From Deinococcus rubellus (lineage in GTDB: Bacteria > Deinococcota > Deinococci > Deinococcales > Deinococcaceae), in contig NZ_CP104213.1 of NCBI RefSeq assembly GCF_025244745.1, positions 1,303,501 through 1,367,500 of the forward strand: a stretch of DNA of 64,000 bases, in the 5' to 3' direction. The notes under the pieces are model-generated. The model saw only the letters and a program-made list of their open reading frames with translations. It did no database searches and was not told the origin of the DNA. A program made the position numbers and the translations under genes. The stretch's first letter is position 1. Each line of letters begins with the position of its first letter. Below are positions 41,584-53,288 of the stretch, in pieces.

Positions 41584-42552
41584 ATGACCGTTGATATGAC
41601 GTGCCCGGCAGATTCCAGCGGCCTGTTCACCGCCAGTGAAGTGGAGGCGCGCTCCGGCGTGCCCGCCACCACCCTGCGGCAGTGGGAGCGGCGCTACGGC
41701 CTGCCGCATCCCCAGCGCAACGCCAGCGGCTACCGGCTTTACAGTCGGCGAGATGTGGCCCTGATTGAGTTCATGCGCCAGCGCACCGAGGAGGGCGTGC
41801 CGGTGAGTCGCGCCGCTGAACTGGCCCGCCAGCAGTTCGCCGTGCTGGGCGAGACGCCGGGTGATCCGGCACTTGTGCTTGTTGCTCCGCCTTCTTCAGG
41901 CCACCCCGAGGTGAGTGCGCCGCTGGCTGCCCAGACACTGGTGGACGCTCTGATCAAATCGGATCTGGCCGGGGCCGAGCGGCTGCTGGCCGAGGCCCAG
42001 GCCCGCATCAACATCGAGGGCGTGCTGATGCAACTCATCCAGCCTGCCCTGGGCATTCTTGGTGAGCGCTGGGAGCGCGGCGAGATCACCGTGGCGCACG
42101 AGCATCAGGCCAGCGCCTTCCTGCGTGCTCAACTGACGGCGCTGCTGAATGCGGCGGGCCACAGCCGTTTCGGGCCGACGGTGGTGGCCGCCTGCGGGCC
42201 GCAGGAGCAGCACGAACTCGGGCTGCTGATGCTCAGTGTGGTGCTGCGGCGTCTGGGCGTGCAGGTGCAGTACGTGGGGGCCAATACCCCGCTGGGCGAT
42301 CTGGTGGTGTATGCCCGCAGCGTCGGGGCGCAGGCCATCCTCATCAGCATCAACACCCAGGAATCGCTTCAGGCAGCCTTGCTCCAGCGCCGCGACGTGC
42401 AGGGACAGGACATTCCGGTGTTCGTGGGCGGCAAGATTCTCAACGCTCAGCGCCAGGCCGCCGCCGAACTGGGCCAGTGGGCCGGACCCGACGCGGTGCA
42501 GGCGGCCCGGACCATTGTGGACGCGCTGAAATTCCAGGAGCGCCGAACATGA
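41584..42552 (+). CDS. CarH/LitR-type cobalamin-binding light sensor and MerR regulator
   Basis: A 322-residue photoreceptor-type repressor. Residues about 13-80 are a MerR winged helix (LFTASEVEARSGVPATTLRQWERRYGLPHPQR, YRLYSRRD). Residues about 110-190 form the helical B12-binding cap and contain the CarH-specific W-x9-EH motif (Trp163, Glu173, His174). The cobalamin domain follows with E-x-H-x-x-G (Glu208, His210 as lower ligand, Gly213), LSVVLRRLGVQVQYVGANTPLGDLV and VFVGGKIL. In Thermus, CarH binds adenosylcobalamin in the dark, tetramerises on DNA and lets go in light. Here it is the first gene of a four-gene operon, overlapping the next gene by four bases. Confidence 0.92.
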   Translation: MTVDMTCPADSSGLFTASEVEARSGVPATTLRQWERRYGLPHPQRNASGYRLYSRRDVALIEFMRQRTEEGVPVSRAAELARQQFAVLGETPGDPALVLVAPPSSGHPEVSAPLAAQTLVDALIKSDLAGAERLLAEAQARINIEGVLMQLIQPALGILGERWERGEITVAHEHQASAFLRAQLTALLNAAGHSRFGPTVVAACGPQEQHELGLLMLSVVLRRLGVQVQYVGANTPLGDLVVYARSVGAQAILISINTQESLQAALLQRRDVQGQDIPVFVGGKILNAQRQAAAELGQWAGPDAVQAARTIVDALKFQERRT

Positions 42553-43202
42553 ACGCGACTCTCAGTCATGGACACGGGTTTGCCGGTCAGCGCTACTCGC
42601 GCGGCACCTACCTTTTTCGCCAGCACGATCCGGTACAGGGCCTTTACCGAATTGAGACCGGGCTGATCCGGCTCAGCCAGCTGACGCCGCGAGGCCGTCT
42701 GATGACCCTGCGGCTGGTGTTGCCCGGCGACTACTGCGGCGAGGACGCGCTCAACGGTGGGCATTATCACCACCACGCCGAGGTCCTGACCAGCTCCAGC
42801 ATCGTGCAGGTCGATCCGGCGAGTCTGCCTGAGAGCACGGTGCTGGCGCTGGCCCGCAGCCTGGGCAGGCAACTGGGCCGGGTCATCGACCACGAGGTCA
42901 GCTTGCAGTCGGGTGATCTGCGCCTGCGGGTGGTGCGTTATTTGCTGCAACTGGTCGATACGCCGCTGGGTGCCGAGGACGCCGAGAACCGTCTGTACGT
43001 GCGCGCCACCCACGAACTGCTGGCTGAGGGCAGCGGCAGCACCCGCGAGTCGGTCAGTAAGGCCATTACCGAGCTGCGCTGCGCGGGCCTGATCGAGACT
43101 GGCTACCGGCACATCACCCTCACCAACCTGGCCGGGCTGCGCGCGCTGGTCAGTTCAAGCGAACCCGGTTCCAACCTCACTTCCAAGGAGACCCATTCAT
43201 GA
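42549..43202 (+). CDS. CRP/FNR family regulator, LdrP-like
   Basis: A 217-residue CRP/FNR protein. The cyclic-nucleotide-like beta barrel occupies residues 10-110 ([41 protein letters not shown]), followed by the dimer helix and a C-terminal winged helix ([31 protein letters not shown]). The phosphate-binding cassette for cAMP is not recognisable. Its position directly after carH, with a four-base overlap, is the arrangement of LitR and LdrP in Thermus thermophilus, where LdrP activates carotenoid and photolyase genes in light. The same role is inferred here. Confidence 0.88.
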   Translation: MNATLSHGHGFAGQRYSRGTYLFRQHDPVQGLYRIETGLIRLSQLTPRGRLMTLRLVLPGDYCGEDALNGGHYHHHAEVLTSSSIVQVDPASLPESTVLALARSLGRQLGRVIDHEVSLQSGDLRLRVVRYLLQLVDTPLGAEDAENRLYVRATHELLAEGSGSTRESVSKAITELRCAGLIETGYRHITLTNLAGLRALVSSSEPGSNLTSKETHS

Positions 43203-44119
43203 CCCAGCCGCACCCGCCCGCGCCCTCGTCGTCGTCTGCTGCCCTGCGGGTGCTGGTCACCGGGGCCACCGGCTTCGTCGGCAGGGCGGTGGTTGCCGAA
43301 CTGCTCCGGCGCGGCTACGCAGTGTTTGCCGGGTCACGCGAAGGCCAGGGACTGCCCGGCGCGGTAGGGGTCAAGGCCGACGTGACCAGCCGGGAAGGCA
43401 TGCAGGTTGCCGTGGACGATGTGCAGCCGGGAGCCGTCGTTCATCTGGTAGGGATTATCGCCGAGAAGGGCGCGCAGACCTTCGGGAAGGTGCATGTCGA
43501 GGGCACCCGCAACGTGCTGGCCGCCCTGCCTGCCGGAGCGCGCTACCTGCACATGAGCGCCTTGGGCGCGGACCCGTCCAGCAAGAGCGGCTACAGCTCC
43601 ACCAAGGGGCAGGCTGAGCAACTCGTCCGGGCCAGCGGCGTGGCCTATACCATCTTCGAGCCCTCGCTGATCTTTGGCCCCGGCGACGACTTCTTCGGGC
43701 GCGTGCTGAAAAATCTGGTGTCGCAGGCTCCCATCGTGCCGCAGATCGGCGATGGACATTTTCCCTTTCGTCCGGTCAGCATTCAGGATGTGGCCGCCGC
43801 CTTCGCAGGCGCGCTGGAACGTCCCGAGACGGTGGGCCAGACCTATGAGCTGACCGGCCCGGCGGAGTACACCTTCCGCGAACTGCTGCAACTCGAACTC
43901 TCGGCGCTGGGCAAACGCAAGCCGATTGTGCCGGTGCCGCTGCCGCTGATGAATCTGGCCGTGCCGCTGATGAACCTGCTGCCCAGCCCGCCGATCACCA
44001 AAGACCAGTACGCCATGCTGCTGGAAGGTAGTACCGGTGATCCTGAACCGGCCCGCCGGGCTTTTGACTTGCCGATGCTGAATCTGGAAAAGGAATTGCC
44101 GCAGCTGTTGAAGAAATGA
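43199..44119 (+). CDS. NAD(P)H-binding protein, NDUFA9-like atypical SDR
   Basis: A 306-residue extended/atypical SDR. The nucleotide-binding motif is [25 protein letters not shown] near residue 17; [28 protein letters not shown] and [26 protein letters not shown] follow, the latter with the S-x-Y-x-x-x-K residues conserved. The C-terminal part has [32 protein letters not shown]. Homologues near the NDUFA9 subunit of complex I are often annotated as NAD(P)H-binding proteins in quinone or carotenoid-related pathways. It overlaps the neighbours on both sides by four bases, in the carH operon. Confidence 0.88.
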   Translation: MTQPHPPAPSSSSAALRVLVTGATGFVGRAVVAELLRRGYAVFAGSREGQGLPGAVGVKADVTSREGMQVAVDDVQPGAVVHLVGIIAEKGAQTFGKVHVEGTRNVLAALPAGARYLHMSALGADPSSKSGYSSTKGQAEQLVRASGVAYTIFEPSLIFGPGDDFFGRVLKNLVSQAPIVPQIGDGHFPFRPVSIQDVAAAFAGALERPETVGQTYELTGPAEYTFRELLQLELSALGKRKPIVPVPLPLMNLAVPLMNLLPSPPITKDQYAMLLEGSTGDPEPARRAFDLPMLNLEKELPQLLKK

Positions 44120-45000
44120 GCGCTGGGCAGGCCGAGGGGACGGCGCTGGTCTTCTCGGCGCTGGGCTTATTGGCGCTGGGCCGCCGCCTGGGCCTGAAGG
44201 ATAAGCCGGTGTTTCTGGCAGCGGGCGCGACCTGCCGGGTTTACCGGGTCGGCGAAACGGTGCTGCGAATTGGTCAGGGCCGCTTCGTCGTCGACTCTGA
44301 ACTTCGCCGCGCCCTGGTACGGCTGGGCGTGCCGGTGGCCGCACCGAGAGCGGTGGGGGAGGGCTGGAGTCTGGACGCCCTCGTCACTGGCTCAGCCGTC
44401 CGCGAGCTGAGCGGCGATCAGGCCCGGCAGGTGGGTGCAGCACTGGCGGCGCTGCACTCGTTGCCGGTGTCGGGCTGGGGCCTGCTGCGCGATCAGGCCG
44501 GGCCGTTCGTCGCAGTGGCCCCGGCGCTCCGTGAGGGGATTCAGACCCGCTTGCTCGACGCCTGGCCCTTTGGTACGACGCCGCTGAAGCGTCACCCGCT
44601 GATCCGTTTCGCGCCCGATCTGGCGCGGCCCATCCGCTTGTTGGAAGCCGACCTGCTGGCCCTGGCCGACGCGCCGTCCGTCATCAACCACAGTGACCTG
44701 CACCGCGAGCAACTGCACTTTGAAGCTGGGCGGCTCAGCGGCCTGCTCGATTTCGGCGATGCAGTGGCCGGGCCGCCTGGCTGGGACGCGGCCTCGTTCG
44801 CGTACTTCTGGGGCTGGCGGCGGCTCCCGGCATTTCTGGCCGGGTATGGGCAGCCGAATCTGGAGAACCAGGCCCGCCTGATGGCCGTGCCGCTGGCCTT
44901 TCACCGGGCCAGCCGCGCCGTGCTGGAGCCGTCACGGCTGCGGCGGGCGGCGAGCTATCTCCGGGCCGCCCTCACCTCCAGCCGTACACCAGCTTCCTGA
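44116..45000 (+). CDS. Aminoglycoside phosphotransferase-like kinase
   Basis: A 294-residue APH-fold protein. The catalytic loop is [14 protein letters not shown] (near 195-208) and the metal-binding motif [17 protein letters not shown] (near 215); the N-lobe shows [14 protein letters not shown]. Such proteins phosphorylate small hydroxylated substrates or proteins; antibiotic resistance should not be assumed. It is the last gene of the carH operon, overlapping the NDUFA9-like gene by four bases, and its 3' end overlaps the convergent DUF418 gene by 29 bases. Confidence 0.85.
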   Translation: MSAGQAEGTALVFSALGLLALGRRLGLKDKPVFLAAGATCRVYRVGETVLRIGQGRFVVDSELRRALVRLGVPVAAPRAVGEGWSLDALVTGSAVRELSGDQARQVGAALAALHSLPVSGWGLLRDQAGPFVAVAPALREGIQTRLLDAWPFGTTPLKRHPLIRFAPDLARPIRLLEADLLALADAPSVINHSDLHREQLHFEAGRLSGLLDFGDAVAGPPGWDAASFAYFWGWRRLPAFLAGYGQPNLENQARLMAVPLAFHRASRAVLEPSRLRRAASYLRAALTSSRTPAS

Positions 45001-46087
45001 TCAGCCACTCGGCTGGCCCGGCAGAGAAGCGCCGCAGGTACAGGTTCGAGACCCAGACCTGGGCCAGTCCCAGCGATAGTGCCAGCAGCAGGGCAGGCAA
45101 GGCTCCCCACTGTCCGTAGAGGTTCAGGCCATACGGATAGAAAAGGGTCGTCATGATCAGCGACTGAACCAGATAATTGCTGAGGGCCAGTCGGCCAGAG
45201 GCGGCGAAGGCCGTCAGCCAGCCGAGCTTGCCCGAGGCGGTCAACAGGCCCACCCCGCCGATGTAGGCCAGCGCCAGGGCCAGGCCCCCGCCGAGCCGGG
45301 CCAGCAGGCCCCACACCTCGGCGCTGTAGCTGTCCTGGGTGTTGAATATGGCCAGCAGCAGGCTCAGCGGCAGCCCCCCGCCGAGGCCGAGTGTCAGCAT
45401 CCACATCAAGGCCGGGCGGTGCTGCTGCGGCCACCACAGCACCCCGGAGCGGTAGAGCGCGCCGCCGAAGCAGAACAGGGCCAGCAGCCAGAAGCCGTCG
45501 AAGCCCACCACCGAGCTGAGCGCGGGCAGCACCTGATGGACGCGGGCCGAGGCAATGTCCAGATAAGTCTGCCCCGCCGAGACCACCGCCGGAAGCTGCC
45601 TCAGGCCGACCAGACTGCCGACGCTCCCCAAAAATCCCAGCGTCCAGCCGACGCCCGAGAGTGCCCCGACGATCACCAGTAGCCGGGGTCGCGCCCGCTC
45701 CAGCAAAACCAGCGCCGCGCCGACGACGGCGTAGTTGCCGATGATGTCACCGTGCCAGACCAGCACGTAATGCAGCGTGCCGACCAGCAGCAGTACCGCC
45801 AGCCGCCGCAGCAATAAATTTTTGCCGCCCCGCTCCAGCAAGGTGAAAGCCCCGGCCCCGAACAACATGGCGAACACGCTGATGAATTTGCCGTTAAGCA
45901 GCAGATCAATGATGATCTGCGCGCCCCGGTCCGCGCTGCGCTGGGTCCACTCGGCGTACCCGGCAAAGTCCTGGGCATTGACGCACAGGATGCCCAGCAG
46001 CGCCAGGCCGCGCAGCACGTCGGGCAGCGGGGCACGCTCGGCGGGTGGGGTGGCGCGGGGACCGCTTACGGATTGAGGTGCGGACAT
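44972..46087 (-). CDS. DUF418 domain-containing membrane protein (YeiB-like)
   Basis: A 371-residue polytopic membrane protein with about nine helices. The N-terminal block DVLRGLALLGILCVNAQDF and KFISVFAMLFGAGAFTLLERGG and the C-terminal GRLALSNYLVQSLIMTTLFYPYGLNLYGQWG with [18 protein letters not shown] are diagnostic of the DUF418/YeiB family, related to membrane acyltransferases. Function is unknown. The ATG at 46087 is five bases after TACCTT. It lies downstream of hemA on the same strand but with its own promoter. Confidence 0.88.
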   Translation of the reverse strand: MSAPQSVSGPRATPPAERAPLPDVLRGLALLGILCVNAQDFAGYAEWTQRSADRGAQIIIDLLLNGKFISVFAMLFGAGAFTLLERGGKNLLLRRLAVLLLVGTLHYVLVWHGDIIGNYAVVGAALVLLERARPRLLVIVGALSGVGWTLGFLGSVGSLVGLRQLPAVVSAGQTYLDIASARVHQVLPALSSVVGFDGFWLLALFCFGGALYRSGVLWWPQQHRPALMWMLTLGLGGGLPLSLLLAIFNTQDSYSAEVWGLLARLGGGLALALAYIGGVGLLTASGKLGWLTAFAASGRLALSNYLVQSLIMTTLFYPYGLNLYGQWGALPALLLALSLGLAQVWVSNLYLRRFSAGPAEWLIRKLVYGWR

Positions 46088-46092
46088 GTCTC

Positions 46093-46098
46093 AAGGTA
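46093..46098 (-). promoter_or_regulatory. -10 element for the DUF418 gene
   Basis: TACCTT on the minus strand, five bases before the ATG at 46087. Confidence 0.5.
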
Positions 46099-46139
46099 AC
46101 GCCTGAGCGCTGGTCGGGCCGGGTTGAATGGGTCTTGCC

Positions 46140-47212
<1,073 letters not shown>

Positions 47213-47216
<4 letters not shown>

Positions 47217-47770
47217 GCGCCCAGCCCCACAGCGGCCCGGATCTCGGCACGCAGATCGCTCATGGCTGCCTGCCGTGCGTCCGCGCCGAGACTCAGGGCC
47301 GCGTCGCGCTGGGCGGTCCAGGCAGGCAGTGGCAGCGCCTCCGGCAAGCTGAGCGCCACCTTCTCGCGCAGGGCCTGGGCCAGCATCGGCAGCTCGCTGC
47401 CAGTACTGATCGCCACCGTCACGCCGCCCCGCTCCAGCACCGCCGGAAAGCGCAGGTTGCCTGCGCCCGCCTCGCCCGCATGGTTGACCAGCGCGCCCAG
47501 GGCCAGGGCCAGCCGCGTCACCTCGGCGTTGACGACTGGGCTGCTGGTGCAGGCCACGACGATTCGCATTCCCGCCAGGTCGGCAGGCTCGAAAGCCCGC
47601 TGACAGCAGTCGAAGCCCAGGGCCAGCAGTTCGGGTAACAGGTCGGGCGCAATGACCCGCACGCGCAGGCCCGCCGTCTTCAGCGTCACGGCGCGGCGCA
47701 GGGCCACCGGGCCGCCGCCCACGATCAGCGCCGGTTCGCTGTCCAGATGGAGTATGGCCGCCAGATTCAC
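47213..47770 (-). CDS. Precorrin-2 dehydrogenase / sirohydrochlorin ferrochelatase-type protein
   Basis: A 185-residue CysG N-terminal-type (Met8/SirC) enzyme converting precorrin-2 to sirohydrochlorin. It begins [33 protein letters not shown] with the NAD-binding glycines, then [52 protein letters not shown] and a short C-terminal helix domain. It lacks the uroporphyrinogen methyltransferase half of full CysG. The GTG at 47770 is six bases after TATACT; a longer frame to 47803 is rejected. Operon with hemA. Confidence 0.88.
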
Positions 47771-47776
47771 TGGGGC

Positions 47777-47782
47777 AGTATA
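47777..47782 (-). promoter_or_regulatory. -10 element for the precorrin-2 dehydrogenase-hemA operon (leaderless)
   Basis: TATACT on the minus strand, six bases before the GTG at 47770. Confidence 0.75.
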
Positions 47783-48024
47783 GGCCGCCTCCAGAGGGCG
47801 CAACGTCCCCGACCGAGCGGTCAGAAATGCGTGCTGGCGCGGGTTTGATACATGTTGGCCTCAATTCCGAAACAGCCGGGAAAGCGCCGGAGGGTTCTCC
47901 ACCGTCGTCAACGGACGCGGTTGACCACGCCATTCCTTTACCGCGCAACCCATGGTTGTTGCTTCTCTCTTCAGTCGGGATGCTCAGGGAACCATCCGCA
48001 ATTTGGATGAAGCCCCGGCTCAAT

Positions 48025-48258
48025 TCACTTTTTGATCCGTCTGACGGTCCGGCGCGGCGGCGGAAACAGCAGCCGCGACACGGCGCGCAGCGGGTAGAAG
48101 GCCAGCGTGCCCACTGCCACGCCGATCAGCACCGCCACGAAGAAATTCCACTCCAGCGCCATCCAGATCGCGATGAAGACGAAGGTTCCCACCGAAGAGG
48201 CCAGTAAAATAGCGTAGCGCCGCGCGTGATCCACCGGGGTCAGCGAGTCGAGGTCCAT
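48025..48258 (-). CDS. Small membrane protein (77 aa)
   Basis: Unrecognised. Two membrane helices ([21 protein letters not shown] and [19 protein letters not shown]) are followed by a very basic tail (RRTVRRIKK), so the C-terminus is probably cytosolic. The ATG at 48258 lacks a clear promoter hexamer or Shine-Dalgarno. The 250 bases downstream (47783-48024) hold no supportable gene. Confidence 0.6.
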   Translation of the reverse strand: MDLDSLTPVDHARRYAILLASSVGTFVFIAIWMALEWNFFVAVLIGVAVGTLAFYPLRAVSRLLFPPPRRTVRRIKK

Positions 48259-48349
48259 GCCCTATTTCAGCACACCTTCACCCAGTCAGATGGCCTTCTC
48301 CCCAACGCTGCCGGAAGCCGAACTCACCGTTGCAGCGTAGCGGGCGTGG

Positions 48350-48355
48350 CACAAT
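48350..48355 (+). promoter_or_regulatory. -10-like element for ypdA (leaderless)
   Basis: CACAAT, six bases before the ATG at 48362; TTGCAG lies 14 bases further upstream as a possible but closely spaced -35. Confidence 0.5.
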
Positions 48356-48361
48356 TTCTGG

Positions 48362-49399
48362 ATGAACTTGAACGATACGCTCTCTCAACATGGCCTTCAA
48401 AACGGCCTTTTCGATGTCGCCATCGTGGGTGCGGGGCCGGTGGGTCTGGCCGCCGCCATCGCCTGTAAGCGGGCGGGCCTCAGTTACGTGGTGCTGGACA
48501 AGGGCTGTGTGGTCAACGCCATTTTCGACTACCCCACCTACATGACTTTCTTCACCACCGCGCCGGAGCTGGAAATCGGCAATCACCCGATGGTGACGGG
48601 GCACGACAAGCCTGACCGCAAGGACGCGCTGATGTACTACCGCCTGGTGGCGCAGCGTGAGCAGCTCAACATCCGCCAGTACAGCGAGGTGACACGCCTG
48701 CACGCCGCGCCTGCCGGGTTCACCCTGGAAGTCGAGGGCGAGGGCGGCGAGATGGATGTGGTGGAGGCCCGCCGGGTCATCGTCGCCACTGGCTACTACG
48801 ACAACCCATTGCACCTGGGCATTCCTGGCGAGGACGCGGAGAATGTGAGCCACTACTACACCGAGGGCCACCCCTTCTGGCGGCTGAACGTGACTGTGAT
48901 CGGTGCGGGCAACAGCGCCGCTGACGCTGCCCTCGATCTGTGGCGCAGCGGCGCGAAGGTCACGATGGTGGTCCGCGCCTCCGAACTCAAGAGCACCATC
49001 AAGTACTGGGTGCGCCCCGATCTGGAAAACCGCATCAAGGAAGGCAGTATCAAGGCCGTGTTCGAATCGCAGGTGGCCGAGATCCACCCCGAATATGTGC
49101 TGGTGCAGCACCGGGACGGCACTGTGGAGAAGTTGCCGACCCATTTCACCTTTGCCCTGACCGGCTACCGTCCCAAGCTGGATTTCCTCGAAGACCTGGA
49201 TCTGGTAACCCAACCGGACCAGTGTCTGGTGCTGAGTGAGGCCCACGAGAGCAGCGTGCTGGGATTGTTCGTGGCGGGTTCGGCGGGCTACGCGGGCAAG
49301 ACCAATCAGGTATTTATCGAGAATGGGCGCATCCACGCCGAGCAGGCGGTGGCCGAGATTGCGCGGCAGTTGCAAGAGCGCGAAGCGGCGCTGGTGTGA
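48362..49399 (+). CDS. ypdA: YpdA family bacillithiol-disulfide reductase
   Basis: A 345-residue FAD/NAD(P)H oxidoreductase of the YpdA (Bdr) family, which reduces oxidised bacillithiol. The FAD motif is [22 protein letters not shown] (residue 18); the family-specific [27 protein letters not shown] follows, and the NADPH motif is [21 protein letters not shown] (near 178). There is no CxxC, as expected for this family. The C-terminal [21 protein letters not shown] closes the FAD site. Bacillithiol is the main low-molecular thiol in Deinococcus, so the gene belongs to oxidative-stress defence. Confidence 0.93.
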   Translation: MNLNDTLSQHGLQNGLFDVAIVGAGPVGLAAAIACKRAGLSYVVLDKGCVVNAIFDYPTYMTFFTTAPELEIGNHPMVTGHDKPDRKDALMYYRLVAQREQLNIRQYSEVTRLHAAPAGFTLEVEGEGGEMDVVEARRVIVATGYYDNPLHLGIPGEDAENVSHYYTEGHPFWRLNVTVIGAGNSAADAALDLWRSGAKVTMVVRASELKSTIKYWVRPDLENRIKEGSIKAVFESQVAEIHPEYVLVQHRDGTVEKLPTHFTFALTGYRPKLDFLEDLDLVTQPDQCLVLSEAHESSVLGLFVAGSAGYAGKTNQVFIENGRIHAEQAVAEIARQLQEREAALV

Positions 49400-49510
49400 G
49401 TGACAGGTAACGGGGAGCGGCCCGTTTCACGCCGCTGAGATGGGCCAGGTCAATATGGTGTAAACAGAGTTTAGGTCGCCCCGCTACGGCGCTTGCCCCC
49501 GGCCAGTCCT

Positions 49511-49516
49511 TATACT
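49511..49516 (+). promoter_or_regulatory. -10 element for gatB (leaderless)
   Basis: TATACT, seven bases before the ATG at 49524. Confidence 0.7.
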
Positions 49517-49523
49517 CCTCCCC

Positions 49524-50958
<1,435 letters not shown>

Positions 50959-50966
<8 letters not shown>

Positions 50967-51654
50967 GGCTGCGCTTCTGAACCCTGCGGCAGTCCGCCGC
51001 GCCGCACTGGTCGCGCTGTGGGTGCAGGTGGTGGCCCTGATCGCTTACGGCATCTATCAGGCGCTGGGCAGCAGCGGCGCGGACCTGCTGCTCAACTCGC
51101 TCGACGTGGTGCTGGCGACCATCAGCCTGGGCCTCTGGACCGCTTTACTGGGCGACTTCTTGCGTGGCGCACAGCCAGGACAGGCACAGCTGGGGGTTCC
51201 CGACCCGCGACTGCGCGTCTTCCGGGCCGTCTACCCCTGGCTGATTGCGTTGCGGGCCGCCATGTGGCTGCTGACCTCGCTGGCCCTGCTGGGCGGCGCG
51301 GGTGATACGGCCAACCCGCTGGCGGTGCTGGTGCTGTTTCTGGTCTGGGGCGGCGGCATCGTGGGCGGCCTGGCGGTCTATACCATCAGCGCGGCCCTGT
51401 TTGCCACCCCCAGCGATGCGGCGGGCCGCGCCCGGCTGCTGACCTGGCTCAACCTCTCGGCGGCCCTCAGCGTGGGTATGACCGTCATGAATGTCTGGCC
51501 GCCCACCGGCTTCCTGCCTGCGCCCGCCCTCACCGATCAGCTCATCTGGGCCGGACTGGGCGTCTTGGATGTGCTGGCAACCCTGCTGGCCCTGCGCGCT
51601 GTGCAGGTCATGCCAGTTCAGGAGTCAGGGGAGCTGACTCAGCAGCGAAATTGA
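50959..51654 (+). CDS. Multi-pass membrane protein downstream of gatB (231 aa)
   Basis: No family recognised. Five or six hydrophobic helices are visible ([113 protein letters not shown]). The GTG at 50959 overlaps the gatB end by eight bases and is the nearest start to give the first helix; an upstream start at 50908 would add residues overlapping gatB. Likely translated by coupling. Confidence 0.65.
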
Positions 51655-51999
51655 AGTGTGGACGGGACGGACCAGGGGCAATCGTTCTGATCCCTCCCCC
51701 CCGAGTGTGATAGGAGCAGAAAAACCGGAAACGTAGACTGCCTTCCATCTCGGCTGGCTGGGCAAGTCTTCGGCACAGCGCCCACTCCCTGACTGTTCCA
51801 CAGTCTGGAAAGTCGGCGCGGGTGGCCTACCAGGACGCGGGAAGCTCCATCCCGAGCGGACTGGTACAGCTCCGTGGGAGAGCGACCTGCTCCCACTCCC
51901 CACCGGGGAGGGGACTTCTTGGGCAGAACGGACGCCCTTGAGGACGCCTGCCCGCTGGGGGAGGAGAGAGCGCAACGTTCTACTCTCCGATTGCCAACG
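51655..51999. other. Dyad-rich non-coding segment
   Basis: About 345 bases between convergent genes with no supportable reading frame; short frames exist on both strands but lack start signals. Perfect dyads include GACTGT-tcc-ACAGTC (51791-51805), GTGGGAG with CTCCCAC (51874-51880 and 51890-51896) and GGGCAG with CTGCCC (51921-51926 and 51948-51953). It could be a decayed mobile element, a dispersed Deinococcus repeat or a structured RNA. Confidence 0.5.
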
Positions 52000-52034
52000 A
52001 AAACAGCCGGAACGCTTTTGGCACGCTCCGGCTG
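52000..52034 (-). terminator. Terminator of the ApbE-DUF2271-PepSY operon
   Basis: An 11-base stem with one G-U pair (CAGCCGGAGCG with CGTTCCGGCTG), nine-base loop, then TTTTCGTT on the minus strand, 19 bases after the PepSY stop. Confidence 0.85.
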
Positions 52035-52052
52035 CTACGGCTTCGTCCCTCC

Positions 52053-52688
52053 CTACATCGCCCGCCACATCAGGTAGCCCATCACCAGCCCGCCCACCAC
52101 GATGCCGATCAGCGACGCCGTGCGGACTTTTTTCAAGAACAGCATGAGGCCCAGCCCGGTGAGCGCCACGACGACCAGAAAGACGCCCGACACGTCGATG
52201 ACCCAGCTCCAAGCTCCGCCCGAGTCGCGGCCCTTGTGAAAATCGTTGGCGATGGCCAGCGCACCCTGAGCGTCCACATTGACCGAATACTTCCCACCCT
52301 GATCAAACTGCACGTCGGCGCTGTAGCCGGGCGCGCGAAAGCTCAGGCCGCCCACGCCGCCGCTGTACTGAAAGTCGTCGGCGCTGCCGTGTAGGCCGTA
52401 TTTGGCCCGCAAAAACTCGGCGATCTTGAGGGCGTCGGGCTGGCTCCTTTGAATCCACCCGGCGGGCAGCGTTCCGCTGAGCTGCTGGTGCTTTTCCACG
52501 CCGCCGAAGGTCCAGTTGGGGTGGTTGAGCGTGACCCCGGTGGCCGCAAAAAAGAGAATCAGCAGCAAGCTGAACATCGAGATGTAGGTGTGCAGCCATC
52601 TCAGCCAGACGTTGAGCCTGGCCCTGACGGGGCGTTGGCGCAGGACCGGGCGGGTGGCCGCTGCTGCGGGGCTGGTGTCCTGGGTCAT
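52053..52688 (-). CDS. PepSY-domain membrane protein
   Basis: A 211-residue PepSY-associated TM protein. A first helix near residues 33-55 (YISMFSLLLILFFAATGVTLNHPNW) carries the family's H-x-x-x pattern (LHTYISM... TLNHPNWTFGG); a periplasmic PepSY domain follows (about 60-145), then DFHKGRDSGGAWSWVIDVSGVFLVVVALTGLGLMLFLKK and a last helix. Such proteins take part in transmembrane electron transfer or metal/flavin redox. The ATG at 52688 overlaps the DUF2271 stop as ATGA. Third gene of a three-gene operon with ApbE and DUF2271. Confidence 0.85.
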   Translation of the reverse strand: MTQDTSPAAAATRPVLRQRPVRARLNVWLRWLHTYISMFSLLLILFFAATGVTLNHPNWTFGGVEKHQQLSGTLPAGWIQRSQPDALKIAEFLRAKYGLHGSADDFQYSGGVGGLSFRAPGYSADVQFDQGGKYSVNVDAQGALAIANDFHKGRDSGGAWSWVIDVSGVFLVVVALTGLGLMLFLKKVRTASLIGIVVGGLVMGYLMWRAM

Positions 52689-53266
52689 GCCTTCTTGCGG
52701 TAGTCCACGCTGACGCTGCTCAGATCGGGGTTCACGCTGCTGTCGAGGGTCTTTTTGAGGGCAGATGTGCCCAGCGTGACCTTCTCGCGCACCAGTCCGT
52801 AGGGGCCATGCTCGCGGGCCACCTCCACGCACACGAAGTAATCGCCCTGCGGGGCCTGGACCTTCTGGTCGGTCTTGCCGTCCCAGACCAGGGTGTACTT
52901 ACCGGGGTTGCGCGTGGGGCTGGACACGGTGGCGACCAGGGCACTGCTCTCGGAAAACCAGCGCCGCAACTCGCTGATGTAGCGGGCGTGCCGACTGGTT
53001 TCGGCCCACAGGCTGAGGGTCCGTACCGGGTTGCCCTTGGCGTCCTCGATGTAGACGGCGACGTAGGGGCGGTTGTAGCGGAATCCGCTGGCCTGCGCCA
53101 GTTCCAGGTTGACGGCCAGTTCCATGCTGCTGGGCAGGGTGGCACTCTTGACGGCTCCCTGGGCGTCAGCCAGGTTGAGCCGGGGCAGGGCCAGGGTGGC
53201 TGCCAGGGCGGCGGAGGCTTTGAGGGCGTGTTCCAGAAAACGGCGGCGGTTGAGGGGATTGGGCAT
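52685..53266 (-). CDS. DUF2271 protein with Tat signal
   Basis: A 193-residue exported protein. Residues 1-36 are a clear Tat signal (NRRRFLEHALKASAALAATLALP). The mature domain matches DUF2271: RPYVAVYIEDAKGNPVRTLSLW, RYISELRRWF and KYTLVWDGKTDQKVQAPQGDYFVCVEVAREHGPYGLVREKV. These proteins occur beside PepSY and ApbE genes and are thought to act in extracytoplasmic flavin-based redox. The ATG at 53266 follows GGAGG at nine bases. Confidence 0.87.
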   Translation of the reverse strand: MPNPLNRRRFLEHALKASAALAATLALPRLNLADAQGAVKSATLPSSMELAVNLELAQASGFRYNRPYVAVYIEDAKGNPVRTLSLWAETSRHARYISELRRWFSESSALVATVSSPTRNPGKYTLVWDGKTDQKVQAPQGDYFVCVEVAREHGPYGLVREKVTLGTSALKKTLDSSVNPDLSSVSVDYRKKA

Positions 53267-53288
53267 GGGTGATCTTCCTCCGTGAGGG

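Noticed and set aside
44116..45000. APH-like protein as an antibiotic-resistance gene
   Set aside because: The fold is broad, and the operon context with carH argues against a resistance role.
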